In this document: positions 18,706 to 29,213 of the stretch, in pieces
How the letters are laid out: the number at the start of each line of letters is the position of its first letter
Position numbering within the stretch: position 1 is the stretch's first letter
Source of the DNA: Bacteroidetes bacterium MedPE-SWsnd-G2
GTDB taxonomy: Bacteria; Bacteroidota; Bacteroidia; Flavobacteriales; Flavobacteriaceae
DNA length: 64,000 bases
Reading direction: 5' to 3'
Assembly: GCA_001874335.1 (NCBI GenBank)
Contig: MPDE01000010.1
Location: 62,001 to 126,000, forward strand
The notes under the pieces: model-generated
The model's database searches: none
Seen by the model: the letters and a program-made list of their open reading frames with translations, nothing else
What the model was told of the DNA's origin: nothing
Position numbers and translations under genes: made by a program

Positions 18706-18804
18706 TAATAACACAAGTTATTAAAACATGTCCTGAGCTGTAAGCGAAGGAAAAACGGTAAAAATGCATTCAGGGTTGAACGTATTTCGACCCTGAATTT
18801 TTTT
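18706..18804 (+). promoter_or_regulatory. Structured leader/attenuator between rpsJ and rplC
   Basis: First hairpin: TAATAAC-acaa-GTTATTA (18706-18723). Second hairpin: ATTCAGGGT (18768-18776) pairs with ACCCTGAAT (18790-18798) and is followed by six T, a full terminator shape. GTCCTGAG at 18730-18737 can instead pair with TTCAGGGT at 18769-18776, allowing wobbles, which would break the terminator. The terminator and alternative pairing, placed ahead of rplC-rplD, look like an r-protein autoregulatory leader. The L4-type control known in other bacteria is an analogy only. Confidence 0.6.
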
Positions 18805-18832
18805 GTAAATAAATAATAATAAATTAATAATT

Positions 18833-19450
18833 ATGTCTGGGTTAATAGGAAAAAAAGTCGGTATGACCAGTATTTTCGATGAGAATGGAAAAAACATTCC
18901 ATGTACAGTAATCGAAGCTGGACCATGTGTCGTTACCCAAGTCAGAACTGAAGAAGTTGATGGGTATAATGCTCTACAACTTGGTTTCGATGACAAGGCA
19001 GAAAAAAATGCTACTAAAGCAGGCTTAGGTCATGCTAAAAAAGCAGGTACTTCTGTTAAGAGAAAAGTTGTCGAGTTTCAAGGTTTTGAGGAGGAGTACA
19101 AATTAGGTGATGCAATCACTGTAGAACATTTTGTAGAAGGAGAATTTGTTGATGTAGCAGGTACTTCTAAAGGAAAAGGTTTTCAAGGTGTTGTAAAGCG
19201 TCACGGTTTTGCGGGTGTAGGTCAAGCTACTCACGGTCAACATAACCGTTTAAGAGCGCCAGGTTCTATTGGAGCTGCATCTTATCCTGCGAGAGTATTC
19301 AAAGGAATGAAGATGGCCGGTAGAATGGGTGGAGATAAAGTGAAAGTACAAAATTTAAGAGTTTTAAAAGTAGTGGCTGATAAGAACCTACTTGTTGTAA
19401 AAGGATGTGTTCCTGGACATAAAAACGCTTATGTAATCATTGAGAAATAA
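18833..19450 (+). CDS. rplC: 50S ribosomal protein L3
   Basis: L3 is a primary 23S rRNA binder near the peptidyl-transferase centre. The 205 residues include [17 protein letters not shown] at the N-terminus and the long extension [23 protein letters not shown]…[27 protein letters not shown], which contacts rRNA. It is preceded by a structured leader and its stop overlaps the rplD start by one base. Confidence 0.98.
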   Translation: MSGLIGKKVGMTSIFDENGKNIPCTVIEAGPCVVTQVRTEEVDGYNALQLGFDDKAEKNATKAGLGHAKKAGTSVKRKVVEFQGFEEEYKLGDAITVEHFVEGEFVDVAGTSKGKGFQGVVKRHGFAGVGQATHGQHNRLRAPGSIGAASYPARVFKGMKMAGRMGGDKVKVQNLRVLKVVADKNLLVVKGCVPGHKNAYVIIEK

Positions 19451-20079
19451 TGAAGGTAGCAGTTTTAGATATAAACGGAAAAGACACAGGTAGACAGGTA
19501 GACCTTTCTAACGATGTGTTCGCTATTGAGCCTAATAATCATGCAGTTTATTTGGATGTTAAACAATATTTAGCAAACCAAAGACAAGGAACGCATAAGG
19601 CAAAAGAAAGAGCAGAGATTACTGGTAGTACACGTAAGATTAAAAAACAAAAAGGTACTGGTACAGCGAGAGCAGGTAGTATCAAGTCTGGTGTATTTAA
19701 AGGTGGTGGACGTATGTTCGGACCAAGACCAAGAAACTACGGGTTTAAACTTAACAAAAATGTTAAACGTTTAGCACGTAAATCTGCATTAACAATTAAA
19801 ACAACTGAGCAATCGGTAGTTGTAATGGAAGACATTAATTTTGACTCACCAAAGACTAAAAACTTCACTGCTGTTTTAAAGGCATTAGAGGTGGAAAACA
19901 AAAAATCTTTGTTTGTGTTGGGTGCTGCCAATAATAATGTATATTTGTCGTCACGTAATTTACAAGGTGCTGATGTTGTAACAAGCTCAGAATTAAGTAC
20001 TTACGCGATTTTGAATGCAAGTAAAGTAGTTCTTTTAGAGAGTTCTTTAGAAGGAATTGTAACGAATTTAAGTAAATAA
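19450..20079 (+). CDS. rplD: 50S ribosomal protein L4
   Basis: The 209 residues show the L4 pattern: a loop [33 protein letters not shown] that lines the exit tunnel, then the globular C-terminal domain. L4 is the autoregulator of the S10 operon in enterobacteria. Its position right after rplC, downstream of the leader at 18706-18804, makes it a candidate ligand of that RNA. It overlaps rplC by one base and is seven bases from rplW. Confidence 0.98.
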   Translation: MKVAVLDINGKDTGRQVDLSNDVFAIEPNNHAVYLDVKQYLANQRQGTHKAKERAEITGSTRKIKKQKGTGTARAGSIKSGVFKGGGRMFGPRPRNYGFKLNKNVKRLARKSALTIKTTEQSVVVMEDINFDSPKTKNFTAVLKALEVENKKSLFVLGAANNNVYLSSRNLQGADVVTSSELSTYAILNASKVVLLESSLEGIVTNLSK

Positions 20080-20086
20080 GAAAGCC

Positions 20087-20377
20087 ATGAGTATCTTAAT
20101 TAAACCTATAATCACGGAAAAAGCAACATCTGCAAGTGAGTTAAACAACTGTTTTAGCTTCCAAGTGAATACTAAGGCGAACAAGGTAGAAATCAAAAAA
20201 GCAGTGGAAGCTGCTTATGGTGTTTCTGTTGAAAAAGTTCGTACTATAAATGTCCGTCCAGATAGAAAAACTCGTTTTACAAAAACGGGTGTTCAACATG
20301 GTAAAACAAATGCTGTTAAAAAGGCAATTGTACAACTGGCGGAAGGTGAGACTATTGATTTATACAGTAACATGTAA
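20087..20377 (+). CDS. rplW: 50S ribosomal protein L23
   Basis: The 96 residues begin with the family start ILIKPIITEKATSASE and carry NKVEIKKAVEAAYGVSVEKVRTINVRPD. L23 forms the docking site at the tunnel exit for trigger factor and the signal recognition particle. Spacing to rplB is ten bases. Confidence 0.97.
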   Translation: MSILIKPIITEKATSASELNNCFSFQVNTKANKVEIKKAVEAAYGVSVEKVRTINVRPDRKTRFTKTGVQHGKTNAVKKAIVQLAEGETIDLYSNM

Positions 20378-20387
20378 TTAGACGAAA

Positions 20388-21215
20388 ATGTCAGTAAGAA
20401 AATTAAAACCGATTACAGCAGGTCAGCGTTTTAGAGTAGTAAATGGGTTTGACGCCATTACTACTGATAAGCCGGAGAAAAGTTTATTAGCTCCGAAAAA
20501 AAGATCTGGTGGTAGAAACAGTCAAGGTAAAATGACTATGCGCTACTTAGGTGGTGGACATAAGAAACGTTACCGTATCATTGATTTTAAAAGAGAAAAG
20601 CAAGGAATCCCTGCTGAAGTAAAATCAATTGAATATGATCCAAACAGAACAGCTTTTATCGCTTTATTGAATTATCAAGATGGTGACAAAAGATATGTAA
20701 TTGCTCAAAATGGTTTACAAGTTGGGCAAACTGTGGTATCAGGAACAGAAGGTGTAGCTCCAGAAATTGGAAATGCAATGCCTTTAAGCCAAATTCCTTT
20801 AGGAACAATTATTTCTTGTATCGAATTGCATCCAGGTCAAGGAGCGGTATTAGCGCGTAGTGCTGGTGCTTTTGCTCAGTTAATGGCAAGAGATGGTAAA
20901 TTTGCTACAGTTAAGTTGCCTTCAGGTGAAACAAGAATGATTCTTGTTAATTGTTTAGCAACTATTGGAGTTGTGTCTAATTCAGATCATCAATTATTAG
21001 TATCAGGTAAAGCTGGTAGAAGTAGATGGTTAGGTAGAAGACCAAGAACAAGACCAGTAGTAATGAATCCAGTTGATCACCCAATGGGTGGTGGTGAAGG
21101 TAAATCTTCAGGAGGTCATCCAAGATCTCGTAATGGTATTCCAGCTAAAGGTTACAGAACACGTTCTAAGACCAAGGCGAGTAATAAGTATATTGTAGAA
21201 CGTAGAAATAAATAA
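20388..21215 (+). CDS. rplB: 50S ribosomal protein L2
   Basis: The 275 residues begin [15 protein letters not shown] and carry the RNA-binding core [48 protein letters not shown] and the essential C-terminal [28 protein letters not shown]. The conserved His in DHPMGGG, linked to peptidyl-transferase function, is present. L2 joins the subunits and supports the catalytic centre. Confidence 0.98.
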   Translation: MSVRKLKPITAGQRFRVVNGFDAITTDKPEKSLLAPKKRSGGRNSQGKMTMRYLGGGHKKRYRIIDFKREKQGIPAEVKSIEYDPNRTAFIALLNYQDGDKRYVIAQNGLQVGQTVVSGTEGVAPEIGNAMPLSQIPLGTIISCIELHPGQGAVLARSAGAFAQLMARDGKFATVKLPSGETRMILVNCLATIGVVSNSDHQLLVSGKAGRSRWLGRRPRTRPVVMNPVDHPMGGGEGKSSGGHPRSRNGIPAKGYRTRSKTKASNKYIVERRNK

Positions 21216-21226
21216 TTTAAAGTAAT

Positions 21227-21505
21227 ATGGCACGTTCATTAAAAAAAGGACCTTATATACACTATAAGTTAGATAAAAAAGTCGCTGAAAATGTTGCTTC
21301 AAATAAGAAAACGGTAATCAAAACATGGTCAAGAGCCTCTATGATTTCACCAGATTTCGTTGGACAAACAATAGCAGTGCACAATGGTCGCCAATTTGTA
21401 CCAGTTTATGTAACTGAGAACATGGTAGGGCATAAGTTAGGAGAATTTTCACCAACAAGATCTTTTAGAGGTCACGCAGGTGCTAAAAATAAAGGTAAAA
21501 AATAA
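21227..21505 (+). CDS. rpsS: 30S ribosomal protein S19
   Basis: The 92 residues contain [71 protein letters not shown]: a full S19 signature. It binds the 30S head with S13. It lies 11 bases after rplB and eight before rplV. Confidence 0.98.
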   Translation: MARSLKKGPYIHYKLDKKVAENVASNKKTVIKTWSRASMISPDFVGQTIAVHNGRQFVPVYVTENMVGHKLGEFSPTRSFRGHAGAKNKGKK

Positions 21506-21513
21506 TAAGAGCT

Positions 21514-21921
21514 ATGGGAAGTCGTAAAAAACAAATGGCAGAAGCTATTAAAGCAGAGAAAAAGCAGATTGCTTTTGCAAAGCTAAATAACTGTCCTACC
21601 TCACCAAGAAAAATGCGTTTAGTAGCGGATTTAGTAAGAGGTGAGAAGGCTGAAAAAGCTCTTCAAATCCTTAGATTTAGTCAGAAAGAAGCGTCACGTC
21701 GTTTAGAAAAATTGTTATTGTCTGCAATTGCAAACTGGCAAGCAAAAAACGAAGATGCAAGTATTGAAGATGCTGGTCTTTTTGTAAAAGAGATTAGAGT
21801 TGATGGTGGATCTATGTTGAAAAGATTGCGTCCAGCACCACAAGGTCGTGCGCATAGAATTAGAAAACGTTCTAATCACGTAACAATCGTGGTTGGTGCA
21901 TTAAATAACACACAAAGCTAA
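21514..21921 (+). CDS. rplV: 50S ribosomal protein L22
   Basis: The 135 residues include [32 protein letters not shown] and the C-terminal beta-hairpin [25 protein letters not shown], which lines the exit tunnel. An N-terminal Lys-rich extension of about 20 residues ([18 protein letters not shown]) is longer than the E. coli form but common in Bacteroidota. Confidence 0.97.
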   Translation: MGSRKKQMAEAIKAEKKQIAFAKLNNCPTSPRKMRLVADLVRGEKAEKALQILRFSQKEASRRLEKLLLSAIANWQAKNEDASIEDAGLFVKEIRVDGGSMLKRLRPAPQGRAHRIRKRSNHVTIVVGALNNTQS

Positions 21922-21930
21922 GATAGAGAT

Positions 21931-22650
21931 ATGGGACAAAAAACAAATCCAATCGGAAATCGCTTAGGAATCATCAGAGGATGGGAATCTAACTGGTACG
22001 GAGGTAATGATTATGGAGATAAGCTTGCCGAGGACGATAAGATTAGAAAATATGTTCACGCTCGTTTATCTAAAGCAAGTGTGTCAAGAGTAATTATTGA
22101 GCGTACGCTTAAACTTGTAACCGTTACTATCACTACTGCTCGCCCTGGTATTATTATCGGGAAAGGTGGACAAGAGGTAGACAAGTTAAAAGAAGAGCTT
22201 AAGAAAATTACTGATAAAGAAGTTCAGTTAAACATCTTTGAGATTAAAAGACCTGAACTTGATGCGTATTTAGTAGGATCAAGTATTGCTCGTCAAATTG
22301 AAAACAGAATTTCATATAGACGTGCAATCAAAATGGCAATTGCTGCTGCTATACGTATGAATGCAGAAGGAATTAAGATTCAAATTAGTGGTCGTTTAAA
22401 TGGTGCTGAGATGGCACGTTCAGAACATTACAAAGAGGGTCGTATTCCATTATCAACATTTAGAGCCGATATTGATTATGCTTTAGTTGAGGCACATACT
22501 ACTTACGGTAGATTAGGTGTAAAAGTATGGATCATGAAAGGTGAAGTATATGGTAAAAGAGAACTTTCTCCATTAGTAGGTTTGTCTAAAAAACAAGGCA
22601 AGTCTGGTGGAGGACGTGGTGGGAATAACAAATCTCGTCGCAGAAAGTAA
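21931..22650 (+). CDS. rpsC: 30S ribosomal protein S3
   Basis: The 239 residues begin [23 protein letters not shown]. The KH motif is at [20 protein letters not shown] and the C-terminal domain shows [24 protein letters not shown]. It has a basic Gly-rich tail. S3 surrounds the mRNA entry channel and has helicase-like activity with S4 and S5. Confidence 0.98.
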   Translation: MGQKTNPIGNRLGIIRGWESNWYGGNDYGDKLAEDDKIRKYVHARLSKASVSRVIIERTLKLVTVTITTARPGIIIGKGGQEVDKLKEELKKITDKEVQLNIFEIKRPELDAYLVGSSIARQIENRISYRRAIKMAIAAAIRMNAEGIKIQISGRLNGAEMARSEHYKEGRIPLSTFRADIDYALVEAHTTYGRLGVKVWIMKGEVYGKRELSPLVGLSKKQGKSGGGRGGNNKSRRRK

Positions 22651-22669
22651 TTTTTAAAGTAAAAGAAAA

Positions 22670-23089
22670 ATGTTACAACCAAAAAGAACAAAATTTCGTA
22701 AAGTCCAGAAAGGACGTATGAAAGGAAATACCGGTAGAGGTCATGAACTTTCAAATGGAATGTTTGGTATAAAATCATTAGATTCAAATTTCTTAACATC
22801 GCGTCAAATTGAAGCCGCTCGTATTGCAGCTACACGTCACATGAAGAGAGAAGGGCAATTATGGATTAAAATATTTCCAGACAAACCTATTACTAAGAAA
22901 CCTTTAGAGGTACGTATGGGTAAAGGTAAAGGTGCTGTAGAATATTGGGTTGCTGTTGTTAAACCTGGAAGAGTCCTTTTTGAATTAGGTGGTGTGCCTA
23001 TTGAAGTTGCAAAAGAAGCACTTCGATTAGCTGCACAAAAATTACCAGTAAAAACTAAGTTTATAATAGCTCGAGATTACGAAGCTTAA
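22670..23089 (+). CDS. rplP: 50S ribosomal protein L16
   Basis: The 139 residues contain [79 protein letters not shown]: the L16 signature. It organises the A-site of the large subunit. Starts 19 bases after rpsC and ends 11 before rpmC. Confidence 0.97.
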   Translation: MLQPKRTKFRKVQKGRMKGNTGRGHELSNGMFGIKSLDSNFLTSRQIEAARIAATRHMKREGQLWIKIFPDKPITKKPLEVRMGKGKGAVEYWVAVVKPGRVLFELGGVPIEVAKEALRLAAQKLPVKTKFIIARDYEA

Positions 23090-23100
23090 TATTATTTATT

Positions 23101-23292
23101 ATGAAGCAATCAGAAATTATACAGCTATCTACAGCTGAGTTACAAGAAAAACTTGGTGAAACCCAAAAGAGTTATGCTGACCTGAAAATGGCTCACGCAA
23201 TATCTCCTTTAGAGAATCCAATTCAGTTACGTAACGTTAGACGTTCAGTAGCGAGAATTGCAACAGAATTAACTAAAAGAGAAATACAATAA
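23101..23292 (+). CDS. rpmC: 50S ribosomal protein L29
   Basis: A 63-residue two-helix protein with MKQSEIIQLSTAELQEKLGETQKSYADLKMAHAISPLENPIQLRNVRRSVARIATEL, matching the L29 hairpin. It sits beside L23 at the tunnel exit. Normal length and position in the operon. Confidence 0.96.
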   Translation: MKQSEIIQLSTAELQEKLGETQKSYADLKMAHAISPLENPIQLRNVRRSVARIATELTKREIQ

Positions 23293-23309
23293 TTGTATTT
23301 GGCTGAAAG

Positions 23310-23567
23310 ATGGAAAAAAGAAACTTAAGAAAAGAACGTATAGGAGTTGTTACTAGTAACAAAATGCAGAAATCAATTGTGGTGGCTGAAGTTAAAAAAG
23401 TAAAACATCCTATGTATGGAAAATTCGTGTTGAAAACGAAAAAATACGTTGCACACGATGAAACAAACGACTGTAACATTGGAGATACAGTAAAGATCAT
23501 GGAAACAAGACCTTTAAGTAAATCTAAATGTTGGAGATTAGTAGAAATAATTGAAAGAGCGAAGTAA
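23310..23567 (+). CDS. rpsQ: 30S ribosomal protein S17
   Basis: The 85 residues contain [74 protein letters not shown]: an OB-fold S17. It binds helices of the 16S 5' domain. Two bases separate its stop from the rplN start. Confidence 0.97.
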   Translation: MEKRNLRKERIGVVTSNKMQKSIVVAEVKKVKHPMYGKFVLKTKKYVAHDETNDCNIGDTVKIMETRPLSKSKCWRLVEIIERAK

Positions 23568-23569
23568 TT

Positions 23570-23938
23570 ATGGTACAACAAGAATCAAGATTAAAAGTAG
23601 CTGATAACACTGGAGCAAAGGAAGTTTTAACTATCCGTGTTTTAGGTGGTACTAAAAGAAGATACGCTTCTGTTGGGGATAAAATTGTTGTGACTGTAAA
23701 AGACGCAACGCCTAACGGGAATATCAAAAAAGGAGCTGTATCAACAGCTGTTGTTGTGCGTACTGTGAAAGAAGTAAGACGTCCAGACGGATCTTATATT
23801 AGATTTGATGATAACGCTTGTGTACTTTTAAACCCTACAGGGGAAATGAGAGGAACACGTGTATTCGGACCTGTTGCTAGAGAACTTCGTGACAAACAAT
23901 TTATGAAGATTGTATCATTAGCACCTGAAGTGCTTTAA
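23570..23938 (+). CDS. rplN: 50S ribosomal protein L14
   Basis: The 122 residues begin [46 protein letters not shown] and end in [24 protein letters not shown], the usual L14 ending. L14 forms an intersubunit bridge and is the binding site of RsfS, which is encoded elsewhere in this window (44337-44708). Confidence 0.98.
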   Translation: MVQQESRLKVADNTGAKEVLTIRVLGGTKRRYASVGDKIVVTVKDATPNGNIKKGAVSTAVVVRTVKEVRRPDGSYIRFDDNACVLLNPTGEMRGTRVFGPVARELRDKQFMKIVSLAPEVL

Positions 23939-23950
23939 TGTTTTTATAAA

Positions 23951-24262
23951 ATGACGAAACTTAAAATTAAATCAGGAGATACAGTAAAAGTTATTGCTGG
24001 AGATCACAAAGGATCAGAAGGTAAAGTACTTAAAGTATTAATAGAGAAGAACAAAGCCATCGTAGAAGGCGTGAACATGGTTAAGAAACATACTAAACCA
24101 AGTGCACAAAGCCCTCAAGGTGGAATTGTAGAGAAGGAAGCGCCTATGCATATTTCTAACTTATCATTGTTAACTTCTAAAGGAGAAACAACACGTATAG
24201 GTTACAAAGTAGAAGGTGATAAAAAAGTGAGATTTTCAAAAAAATCTAATGAAGTAATTTAG
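23951..24262 (+). CDS. rplX: 50S ribosomal protein L24
   Basis: The 103 residues show the KOW motif in [26 protein letters not shown] and the family segment [33 protein letters not shown]24 is an assembly initiator for the 50S subunit. It lies 12 bases after rplN and two before rplE. Confidence 0.97.
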   Translation: MTKLKIKSGDTVKVIAGDHKGSEGKVLKVLIEKNKAIVEGVNMVKKHTKPSAQSPQGGIVEKEAPMHISNLSLLTSKGETTRIGYKVEGDKKVRFSKKSNEVI

Positions 24263-24264
24263 TT

Positions 24265-24816
24265 ATGGGTTATATTCCAAGATTAAAACAAGAGTACACG
24301 GACAAGATTGTTTCGGCTCTTACAGAAGAATTCGGATATACGAACGTAATGCAAGTTCCTAAACTTAAGAAAATAGTTATTTCTAAAGGTGTAGGTGCGG
24401 CTGTTGCAGATAAAAAATTAATTGATCACGCTCTTGAAGAATTGGCAACAATTTCAGGACAAAAAGCGGTTTCAACATTATCTAAGAAAGATGTTGCTTC
24501 TTTTAAATTACGTAAAGGGATGCCAATTGGTGCCAAAGTAACTTTAAGAGGTGAGCAAATGTTCGAATTTTTAGATCGATTAATTACTTCAGCTTTACCA
24601 CGAGTAAGAGATTTTAGTGGAATTAAAGCTAATGGTTTTGACGGAAGAGGTAATTACAATTTAGGAATTACTGAACAAATTATCTTCCCTGAAATTAATA
24701 TTGATAAAATCAATAAAATTTCAGGTATGGATATTACATTTGTAACTTCGGCTGAAACAGACAAAGAAGCAAAATCGTTATTAACTGAACTAGGATTACC
24801 TTTTAAAAAGAACTAA
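24265..24816 (+). CDS. rplE: 50S ribosomal protein L5
   Basis: The 183 residues contain [66 protein letters not shown] and [35 protein letters not shown]5 binds 5S rRNA and contacts the P-site tRNA. Start and stop are spaced two bases from each neighbour. Confidence 0.98.
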   Translation: MGYIPRLKQEYTDKIVSALTEEFGYTNVMQVPKLKKIVISKGVGAAVADKKLIDHALEELATISGQKAVSTLSKKDVASFKLRKGMPIGAKVTLRGEQMFEFLDRLITSALPRVRDFSGIKANGFDGRGNYNLGITEQIIFPEINIDKINKISGMDITFVTSAETDKEAKSLLTELGLPFKKN

Positions 24817-24818
24817 TT

Positions 24819-25088
24819 ATGGCTAAAGAATCAATGAAAGCCCGTGAGGTAAAAAGAGCCAAAACGGTAGCAAAATATGCAGCAAAAAGAAAAGCTTTGA
24901 AAGAGGCTGGAGATTATGATGCATTACAGAAATTGCCTAAAAATGCTTCACCTGTACGTATGCACAATCGTTGTAAATTAACAGGTAGACCAAAAGGATA
25001 TATGAGAACTTTTGGTATCTCTCGTGTATTATTCCGTGAGATGGCAAACAAGGGATTAATTCCTGGTGTAAGAAAAGCAAGTTGGTAA
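24819..25088 (+). CDS. rpsN: 30S ribosomal protein S14 (zinc-free type)
   Basis: The 89-residue form has the long N-terminal helix and ends [44 protein letters not shown]. Only one Cys remains where the short S14 has a CxxC…CxxC zinc site, so this is the long, zinc-independent type. It needs no zinc for folding, which fits the zinc-free L36 in the same operon. Confidence 0.97.
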   Translation: MAKESMKAREVKRAKTVAKYAAKRKALKEAGDYDALQKLPKNASPVRMHNRCKLTGRPKGYMRTFGISRVLFREMANKGLIPGVRKASW

Positions 25089-25110
25089 TTAAGATTTAAA
25101 AGGAATAACA

Positions 25111-25509
25111 ATGTATACAGATCCTATAGCAGATTATTTAACGCGAGTTAGAAATGCGGTAAAAGCAAACCACAGAGTGGTAGAAATTCCTGCATCTAAC
25201 TTGAAGAAAGAAATTACAAAGATATTATTCGATCAAGGATATATTTTAAGTTATAAGTTTGATGATTCTTCAGTACAAGGAACTATTAAAATAGCTCTTA
25301 AGTACAATAAAGAAACTAAAGAACCAGTAATTAAGAAAATCCAAAGAATAAGTAAACCAGGTTTACGTAAATATGCAAGTGCTAACGAAATGCCAAGAAT
25401 CTTAAACGGTCTTGGAATTGCAATTGTTTCTACATCTCACGGGGTGATTACAGGAAAACAAGCGCAAAGAGATAACGTTGGTGGTGAATTATTGTGTTAC
25501 GTTTACTAA
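25111..25509 (+). CDS. rpsH: 30S ribosomal protein S8
   Basis: The 132 residues include DPIADYLTRVRNAVKANHRVVEIPAS, RISKPGLRKYASANEMPRILNGLGIAIVSTSHGVITGKQAQRDNVGGELLCYVY, the S8 signature. It binds the central domain of 16S rRNA. In enterobacteria S8 represses the spc operon through the rplE region; I see no matching structure here. Confidence 0.98.
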   Translation: MYTDPIADYLTRVRNAVKANHRVVEIPASNLKKEITKILFDQGYILSYKFDDSSVQGTIKIALKYNKETKEPVIKKIQRISKPGLRKYASANEMPRILNGLGIAIVSTSHGVITGKQAQRDNVGGELLCYVY

Positions 25510-25524
25510 TAAAGACAAAATATC

Positions 25525-26067
25525 ATGTCAAGAATAGGTAATAACCCAATATCAATTGCAGAAGGAGTTTCTGTTGAAGTTAAAGACAACGTAATTACTG
25601 TAAAAGGTAAGTTAGGTGAGTTAACTCAAGAGTACTCAGATGTTGATATTAATATAGAGGAGGGGATAGTAACTATCTCACGTTCATCTGATAAGAAAGA
25701 TCAAAGAGCTAAGCATGGTCTTTACAGGGCTTTGATTAATAATATGATTCAAGGTGTATCTAAAGGATGGACTAAAGAGTTGGAATTGGTAGGTGTAGGT
25801 TATAGAGCATCAAACCAAGGACAAAAATTAGATTTAGCATTAGGGTTTTCTCATAATATTGTTTTAGATTTAGCGCCTGAAGTTAAAGTTGAAACAATTT
25901 CTGAAAAAGGGAAGAATCCAATTATTAAATTAACTTCTCATGACAAACAATTGGTTGGTCAAGTTGCAGCGAAAATTCGCGGATTTAGAAAACCAGAACC
26001 TTACAAAGGAAAAGGTGTGAAGTTTGTTGGTGAAGAATTAAGAAGAAAAGCAGGTAAATCAGCTTAA
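25525..26067 (+). CDS. rplF: 50S ribosomal protein L6
   Basis: The 180 residues begin SRIGNNPISIAEGVSVEV and contain VSKGWTKELELVGVGYRASNQGQKLDLALGFSH and KIRGFRKPEPYKGKGVKFVGEELRRKAGKSA at the end. L6 lies near the factor-binding site of the large subunit. 16 bases after rpsH. Confidence 0.98.
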   Translation: MSRIGNNPISIAEGVSVEVKDNVITVKGKLGELTQEYSDVDINIEEGIVTISRSSDKKDQRAKHGLYRALINNMIQGVSKGWTKELELVGVGYRASNQGQKLDLALGFSHNIVLDLAPEVKVETISEKGKNPIIKLTSHDKQLVGQVAAKIRGFRKPEPYKGKGVKFVGEELRRKAGKSA

Positions 26068-26077
26068 TAGTTAAGTT

Positions 26078-26434
26078 ATGGCATTAACAAAGAACGAAAG
26101 AAGATTAAGAATTAAAAACAGAATCCGTAAGGTTGTTTCTGGAACAGAAGCAAGACCACGTATGTCTGTGTTTAGAAGTAATAAAGAAATTTATGCTCAA
26201 ATTGTAGATGACGTTACTGGAAAAACTATTAGCGCTGCTTCTACGAGAGACAAGGACATTAGTTCTGCATCTGGTAATAAAACAGAAAAAGCTGCATTAG
26301 TAGGTAAAGCTGTTGCTGAAAAAGCTATGAAAGCGGGTATTGAAACTATTTCTTTTGATAGAGGTGGTTACTTATACCACGGTAGAGTAAAATCATTAGC
26401 AGAAGGTGCTAGAGAAGCGGGACTTAAATTCTAA
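26078..26434 (+). CDS. rplR: 50S ribosomal protein L18
   Basis: The 118 residues contain [55 protein letters not shown] and the C-terminal [27 protein letters not shown]18 binds 5S rRNA together with L5. Six bases before rpsE. Confidence 0.98.
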   Translation: MALTKNERRLRIKNRIRKVVSGTEARPRMSVFRSNKEIYAQIVDDVTGKTISAASTRDKDISSASGNKTEKAALVGKAVAEKAMKAGIETISFDRGGYLYHGRVKSLAEGAREAGLKF

Positions 26435-26440
26435 GAAATT

Positions 26441-26965
26441 ATGTATCAAAAATATAAAAACGCAGAGTTAGTAAAACCAGGCGGATTAGATCTTAAAGAT
26501 CGTTTAGTAGGAGTACAAAGGGTTACTAAGGTAACTAAAGGTGGTAGAGCATTTGGTTTTTCTGCTATTGTAGTAGTAGGAGATGAAGCTGGTGTAGTAG
26601 GACAAGGTTTAGGTAAATCTAAAGACGTAGCTACAGCAATTGCTAAAGCGGTTGAAGATGCTAAGAAAAATCTTGTAAGAATCCCTATTATCAAAGGTAC
26701 TTTACCTCACGAACAAAAAGGTAAATTTGGTGGTGCTCGTGTAAACATTATTCCAGCAGCTCCTGGTACAGGGGTTATTGCAGGTGGTGCTGTTAGAACA
26801 GTACTTGAAGCAGTTGGTATTCACGATGTATTATCAAAATCTCAAGGTTCATCTAACCCTCATAATGTGGTAAAAGCAACTTTTGATGCTTTATTACAAT
26901 TAAGAGATGCAAGAACAGTTGCTAAGGAAAGAGGAATTTCTCTTGAGAAAGTATTTAATGGTTAA
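26441..26965 (+). CDS. rpsE: 30S ribosomal protein S5
   Basis: The 174 residues contain the double-stranded RNA-binding segment [66 protein letters not shown] and the later [42 protein letters not shown]5 acts in decoding fidelity and around the mRNA entry. Confidence 0.98.
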   Translation: MYQKYKNAELVKPGGLDLKDRLVGVQRVTKVTKGGRAFGFSAIVVVGDEAGVVGQGLGKSKDVATAIAKAVEDAKKNLVRIPIIKGTLPHEQKGKFGGARVNIIPAAPGTGVIAGGAVRTVLEAVGIHDVLSKSQGSSNPHNVVKATFDALLQLRDARTVAKERGISLEKVFNG

Positions 26966-26978
26966 TCATTAGGATAAG

Positions 26979-27161
26979 ATGGGAAAAATTAAAGTAACAA
27001 AGGTAAAAAGTGCAATTAACCGTACTCAGACTCAAAAAAGAACTTTAGAAGCTCTTGGATTGAAGAAGATAGGTCAGGTTGTTGAGCACAATTCCACACC
27101 AAATATCCTTGGTATGGTTAGTAAAGTTAAACATTTAGTTTCTGTAGAAGAAACAAAATAA
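26979..27161 (+). CDS. rpmD: 50S ribosomal protein L30
   Basis: A 60-residue protein with KIKVTKVKSAINRTQTQKRTLEALGLKKIGQVVEHNSTPNILGMVSKVKHLVSVEE, the short bacterial L30. Present in its usual place between rpsE and rplO. Confidence 0.97.
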   Translation: MGKIKVTKVKSAINRTQTQKRTLEALGLKKIGQVVEHNSTPNILGMVSKVKHLVSVEETK

Positions 27162-27172
27162 AAAACTAAGCA

Positions 27173-27625
27173 ATGAACTTAAGTAATTTAAAACCTGCAC
27201 AGGGGTCAGTAAAAAATAGTGGCAAAAGAGTAGGTCGAGGACAAGGTTCTGGAAAAGGTGGTACTGCAACACGTGGTCACAAAGGAGCTAAGTCTCGTTC
27301 TGGATACTCGAAGAAATTAGGATTTGAAGGTGGACAAATGCCACTTCAAAGACGTGTACCGAAATTTGGTTTTACTAATATTAACCGTGTGGAGTACCAA
27401 GGTGTTAATCTTGATACATTACAACAATTGGTAGAAGAAAATAAAATTAAGGATACTGTAGATTTTGAAACTTTAGTAGAATTACGTTTAGCTGGGAAAA
27501 ATGACTTAGTCAAAATCTTAGGACGTGGTGAATTAAAATCAAAATTAAAAGTAACAGCTCATAAATTTACTGCTTCAGCAAAGGCTGCAATCGAGGCTGC
27601 TGGTGGAGAAGCTGTAACTTTATAA
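27173..27625 (+). CDS. rplO: 50S ribosomal protein L15
   Basis: The 150 residues contain the Gly-rich basic N-terminus GSVKNSGKRVGRGQGSGKGGTATRGHKGAKSRSGYSKKLGFEGGQMPLQRRVPKFGF and a C-terminal globular part. L15 joins late in 50S assembly. It is 13 bases before secY. Confidence 0.98.
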   Translation: MNLSNLKPAQGSVKNSGKRVGRGQGSGKGGTATRGHKGAKSRSGYSKKLGFEGGQMPLQRRVPKFGFTNINRVEYQGVNLDTLQQLVEENKIKDTVDFETLVELRLAGKNDLVKILGRGELKSKLKVTAHKFTASAKAAIEAAGGEAVTL

Positions 27626-27638
27626 GACAAATTAGAGT

Positions 27639-28982
27639 ATGAAATTTATAGACACTTTAAAGAATGTTTGGAAAATAACGGAACTAAAAGATAGAATCGT
27701 TTTAACGATCGGTTTACTTTTAGTTTATCGTTTTGGTGCTCAAGTAGTGTTACCTGGTATTGATGCAAGTCAATTAGGTGCATTAGCTGAAAGTACCGAT
27801 CAAGGTTTATTAGGATTATTAAATGCCTTTACAGGAGGTGCCTTTGCTAACGCATCGGTATTTGCTTTAGGTATTATGCCGTATATCTCGGCTTCGATTG
27901 TAGTTCAGTTAATGGGGATAGCAATTCCTTATTTACAAAAGCTACAAAAAGAAGGCGAAAGCGGACGTAAAAAAATTAATCAAATTACTCGTTGGTTAAC
28001 AATAGGAATTTGTTTAGTGCAGGCACCTGGTTATTTAGCCAGTTTACCTTCATTAGGTATTCCTCCATCGGCCTTTTTATTAGGTACTGGTGGGTTGTTT
28101 TATTTCTCATCTATAGTTATTCTTGTAACAGGTTGTGTATTTGCAATGTGGTTAGGAGAGAAAATTACAGATAAAGGTATTGGTAACGGTATATCATTAT
28201 TAATTATGGTAGGTATTATCGCAACTTTACCTCAAGCATTCCTTCAAGAGTTTGCTGCCAGAGTTACTAACTCAAATGGTGGGCTTATTATGATCTTATT
28301 AGAACTAGTGATCTGGTTAGTGATTATAATGGCTAGTATCATGTTAGTAATGGCTGTTCGTAAAGTTCCTGTACAATATGCAAGAAGAACAGCTAGTGGT
28401 GGATATGAAAAAAATGTGTTTGGCTCTAGACAGTTTTTACCATTAAAACTAAATGCATCTGGAGTTATGCCAATTATCTTTGCTCAAGCAATTATGTTTG
28501 TGCCAAGTTTAATAGGTAAGTCTCTTGAATCTAGCGATGCTGGACAATGGATGCAAGCACAATTTTCAGATATCTTCGGATTATGGTACAATATATTATT
28601 TGCATTATTAATTATAGTATTTACATACTTTTATACTGCAATTACAGTACCAACAAACAAGATGGCTGATGATTTAAAACGTAGTGGCGGTTTTATTCCG
28701 GGTATTAGACCAGGATCAGAAACTTCAGAATATTTAGACAAAATAATGTCTCAGATTACCTTACCGGGATCTATATTTTTGGCTTTAATTGCTGTGTTCC
28801 CAGCGATCATAGTTAAACTAATGGATGTACAACAAGGGTGGGCTTTATTCTTCGGAGGAACGTCTCTATTAATTATGGTAGGAGTTGCAATAGATACCAT
28901 GCAACAAGTGAATTCATACTTGTTGAATAAACACTATGATGGCTTAATGAAAACTGGTAAAAATAGAAAAGCAGTAGCTTAA
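27639..28982 (+). CDS. secY: Preprotein translocase subunit SecY
   Basis: The 447-residue channel subunit of the Sec translocon has about ten transmembrane segments. The N-terminal segment is [24 protein letters not shown], followed by the plug region, then [15 protein letters not shown], the cytosolic loop with KVPVQYARR, and the C-terminal [16 protein letters not shown] loop. It moves secretory proteins across, or into, the inner membrane. In this genome secY is followed directly by infA, with no adk or map between them. Confidence 0.98.
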   Translation: MKFIDTLKNVWKITELKDRIVLTIGLLLVYRFGAQVVLPGIDASQLGALAESTDQGLLGLLNAFTGGAFANASVFALGIMPYISASIVVQLMGIAIPYLQKLQKEGESGRKKINQITRWLTIGICLVQAPGYLASLPSLGIPPSAFLLGTGGLFYFSSIVILVTGCVFAMWLGEKITDKGIGNGISLLIMVGIIATLPQAFLQEFAARVTNSNGGLIMILLELVIWLVIIMASIMLVMAVRKVPVQYARRTASGGYEKNVFGSRQFLPLKLNASGVMPIIFAQAIMFVPSLIGKSLESSDAGQWMQAQFSDIFGLWYNILFALLIIVFTYFYTAITVPTNKMADDLKRSGGFIPGIRPGSETSEYLDKIMSQITLPGSIFLALIAVFPAIIVKLMDVQQGWALFFGGTSLLIMVGVAIDTMQQVNSYLLNKHYDGLMKTGKNRKAVA

Positions 28983-28993
28983 TTTATATTACT

Positions 28994-29209
28994 ATGGCAA
29001 AACAAGCAGCAATAGAACAAGACGGAACAATTATAGAAGCATTATCGAATGCTATGTTTCGTGTTGAATTAGAAAATGGTCATATTGTGACTGCACATAT
29101 TTCTGGTAAAATGCGTATGCATTATATTAAGTTATTACCAGGGGATAAAGTAAAATTAGAAATGAGTCCTTACGATTTAACTAAGGCTAGAATAACTTAT
29201 AGATACTAA
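28994..29209 (+). CDS. infA: Translation initiation factor IF-1
   Basis: A 71-residue OB-fold protein: [64 protein letters not shown]. It occupies the A-site of the 30S subunit during initiation. It lies 11 bases after secY and four before rpmJ. Confidence 0.98.
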   Translation: MAKQAAIEQDGTIIEALSNAMFRVELENGHIVTAHISGKMRMHYIKLLPGDKVKLEMSPYDLTKARITYRY

Positions 29210-29213
29210 TACG

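Noticed and set aside
18764-18796. Ten-codon open frame (MHSGLNVFRP) in the rplC leader
   Set aside because: It covers the terminator hairpin arms almost exactly, so it is more likely a by-product of the stem than a leader peptide. It has no run of one amino acid.
18721-18996. Minus-strand open frame of 91 codons across the rplC leader
   Set aside because: It is antisense to the rplC start and leader; no support.
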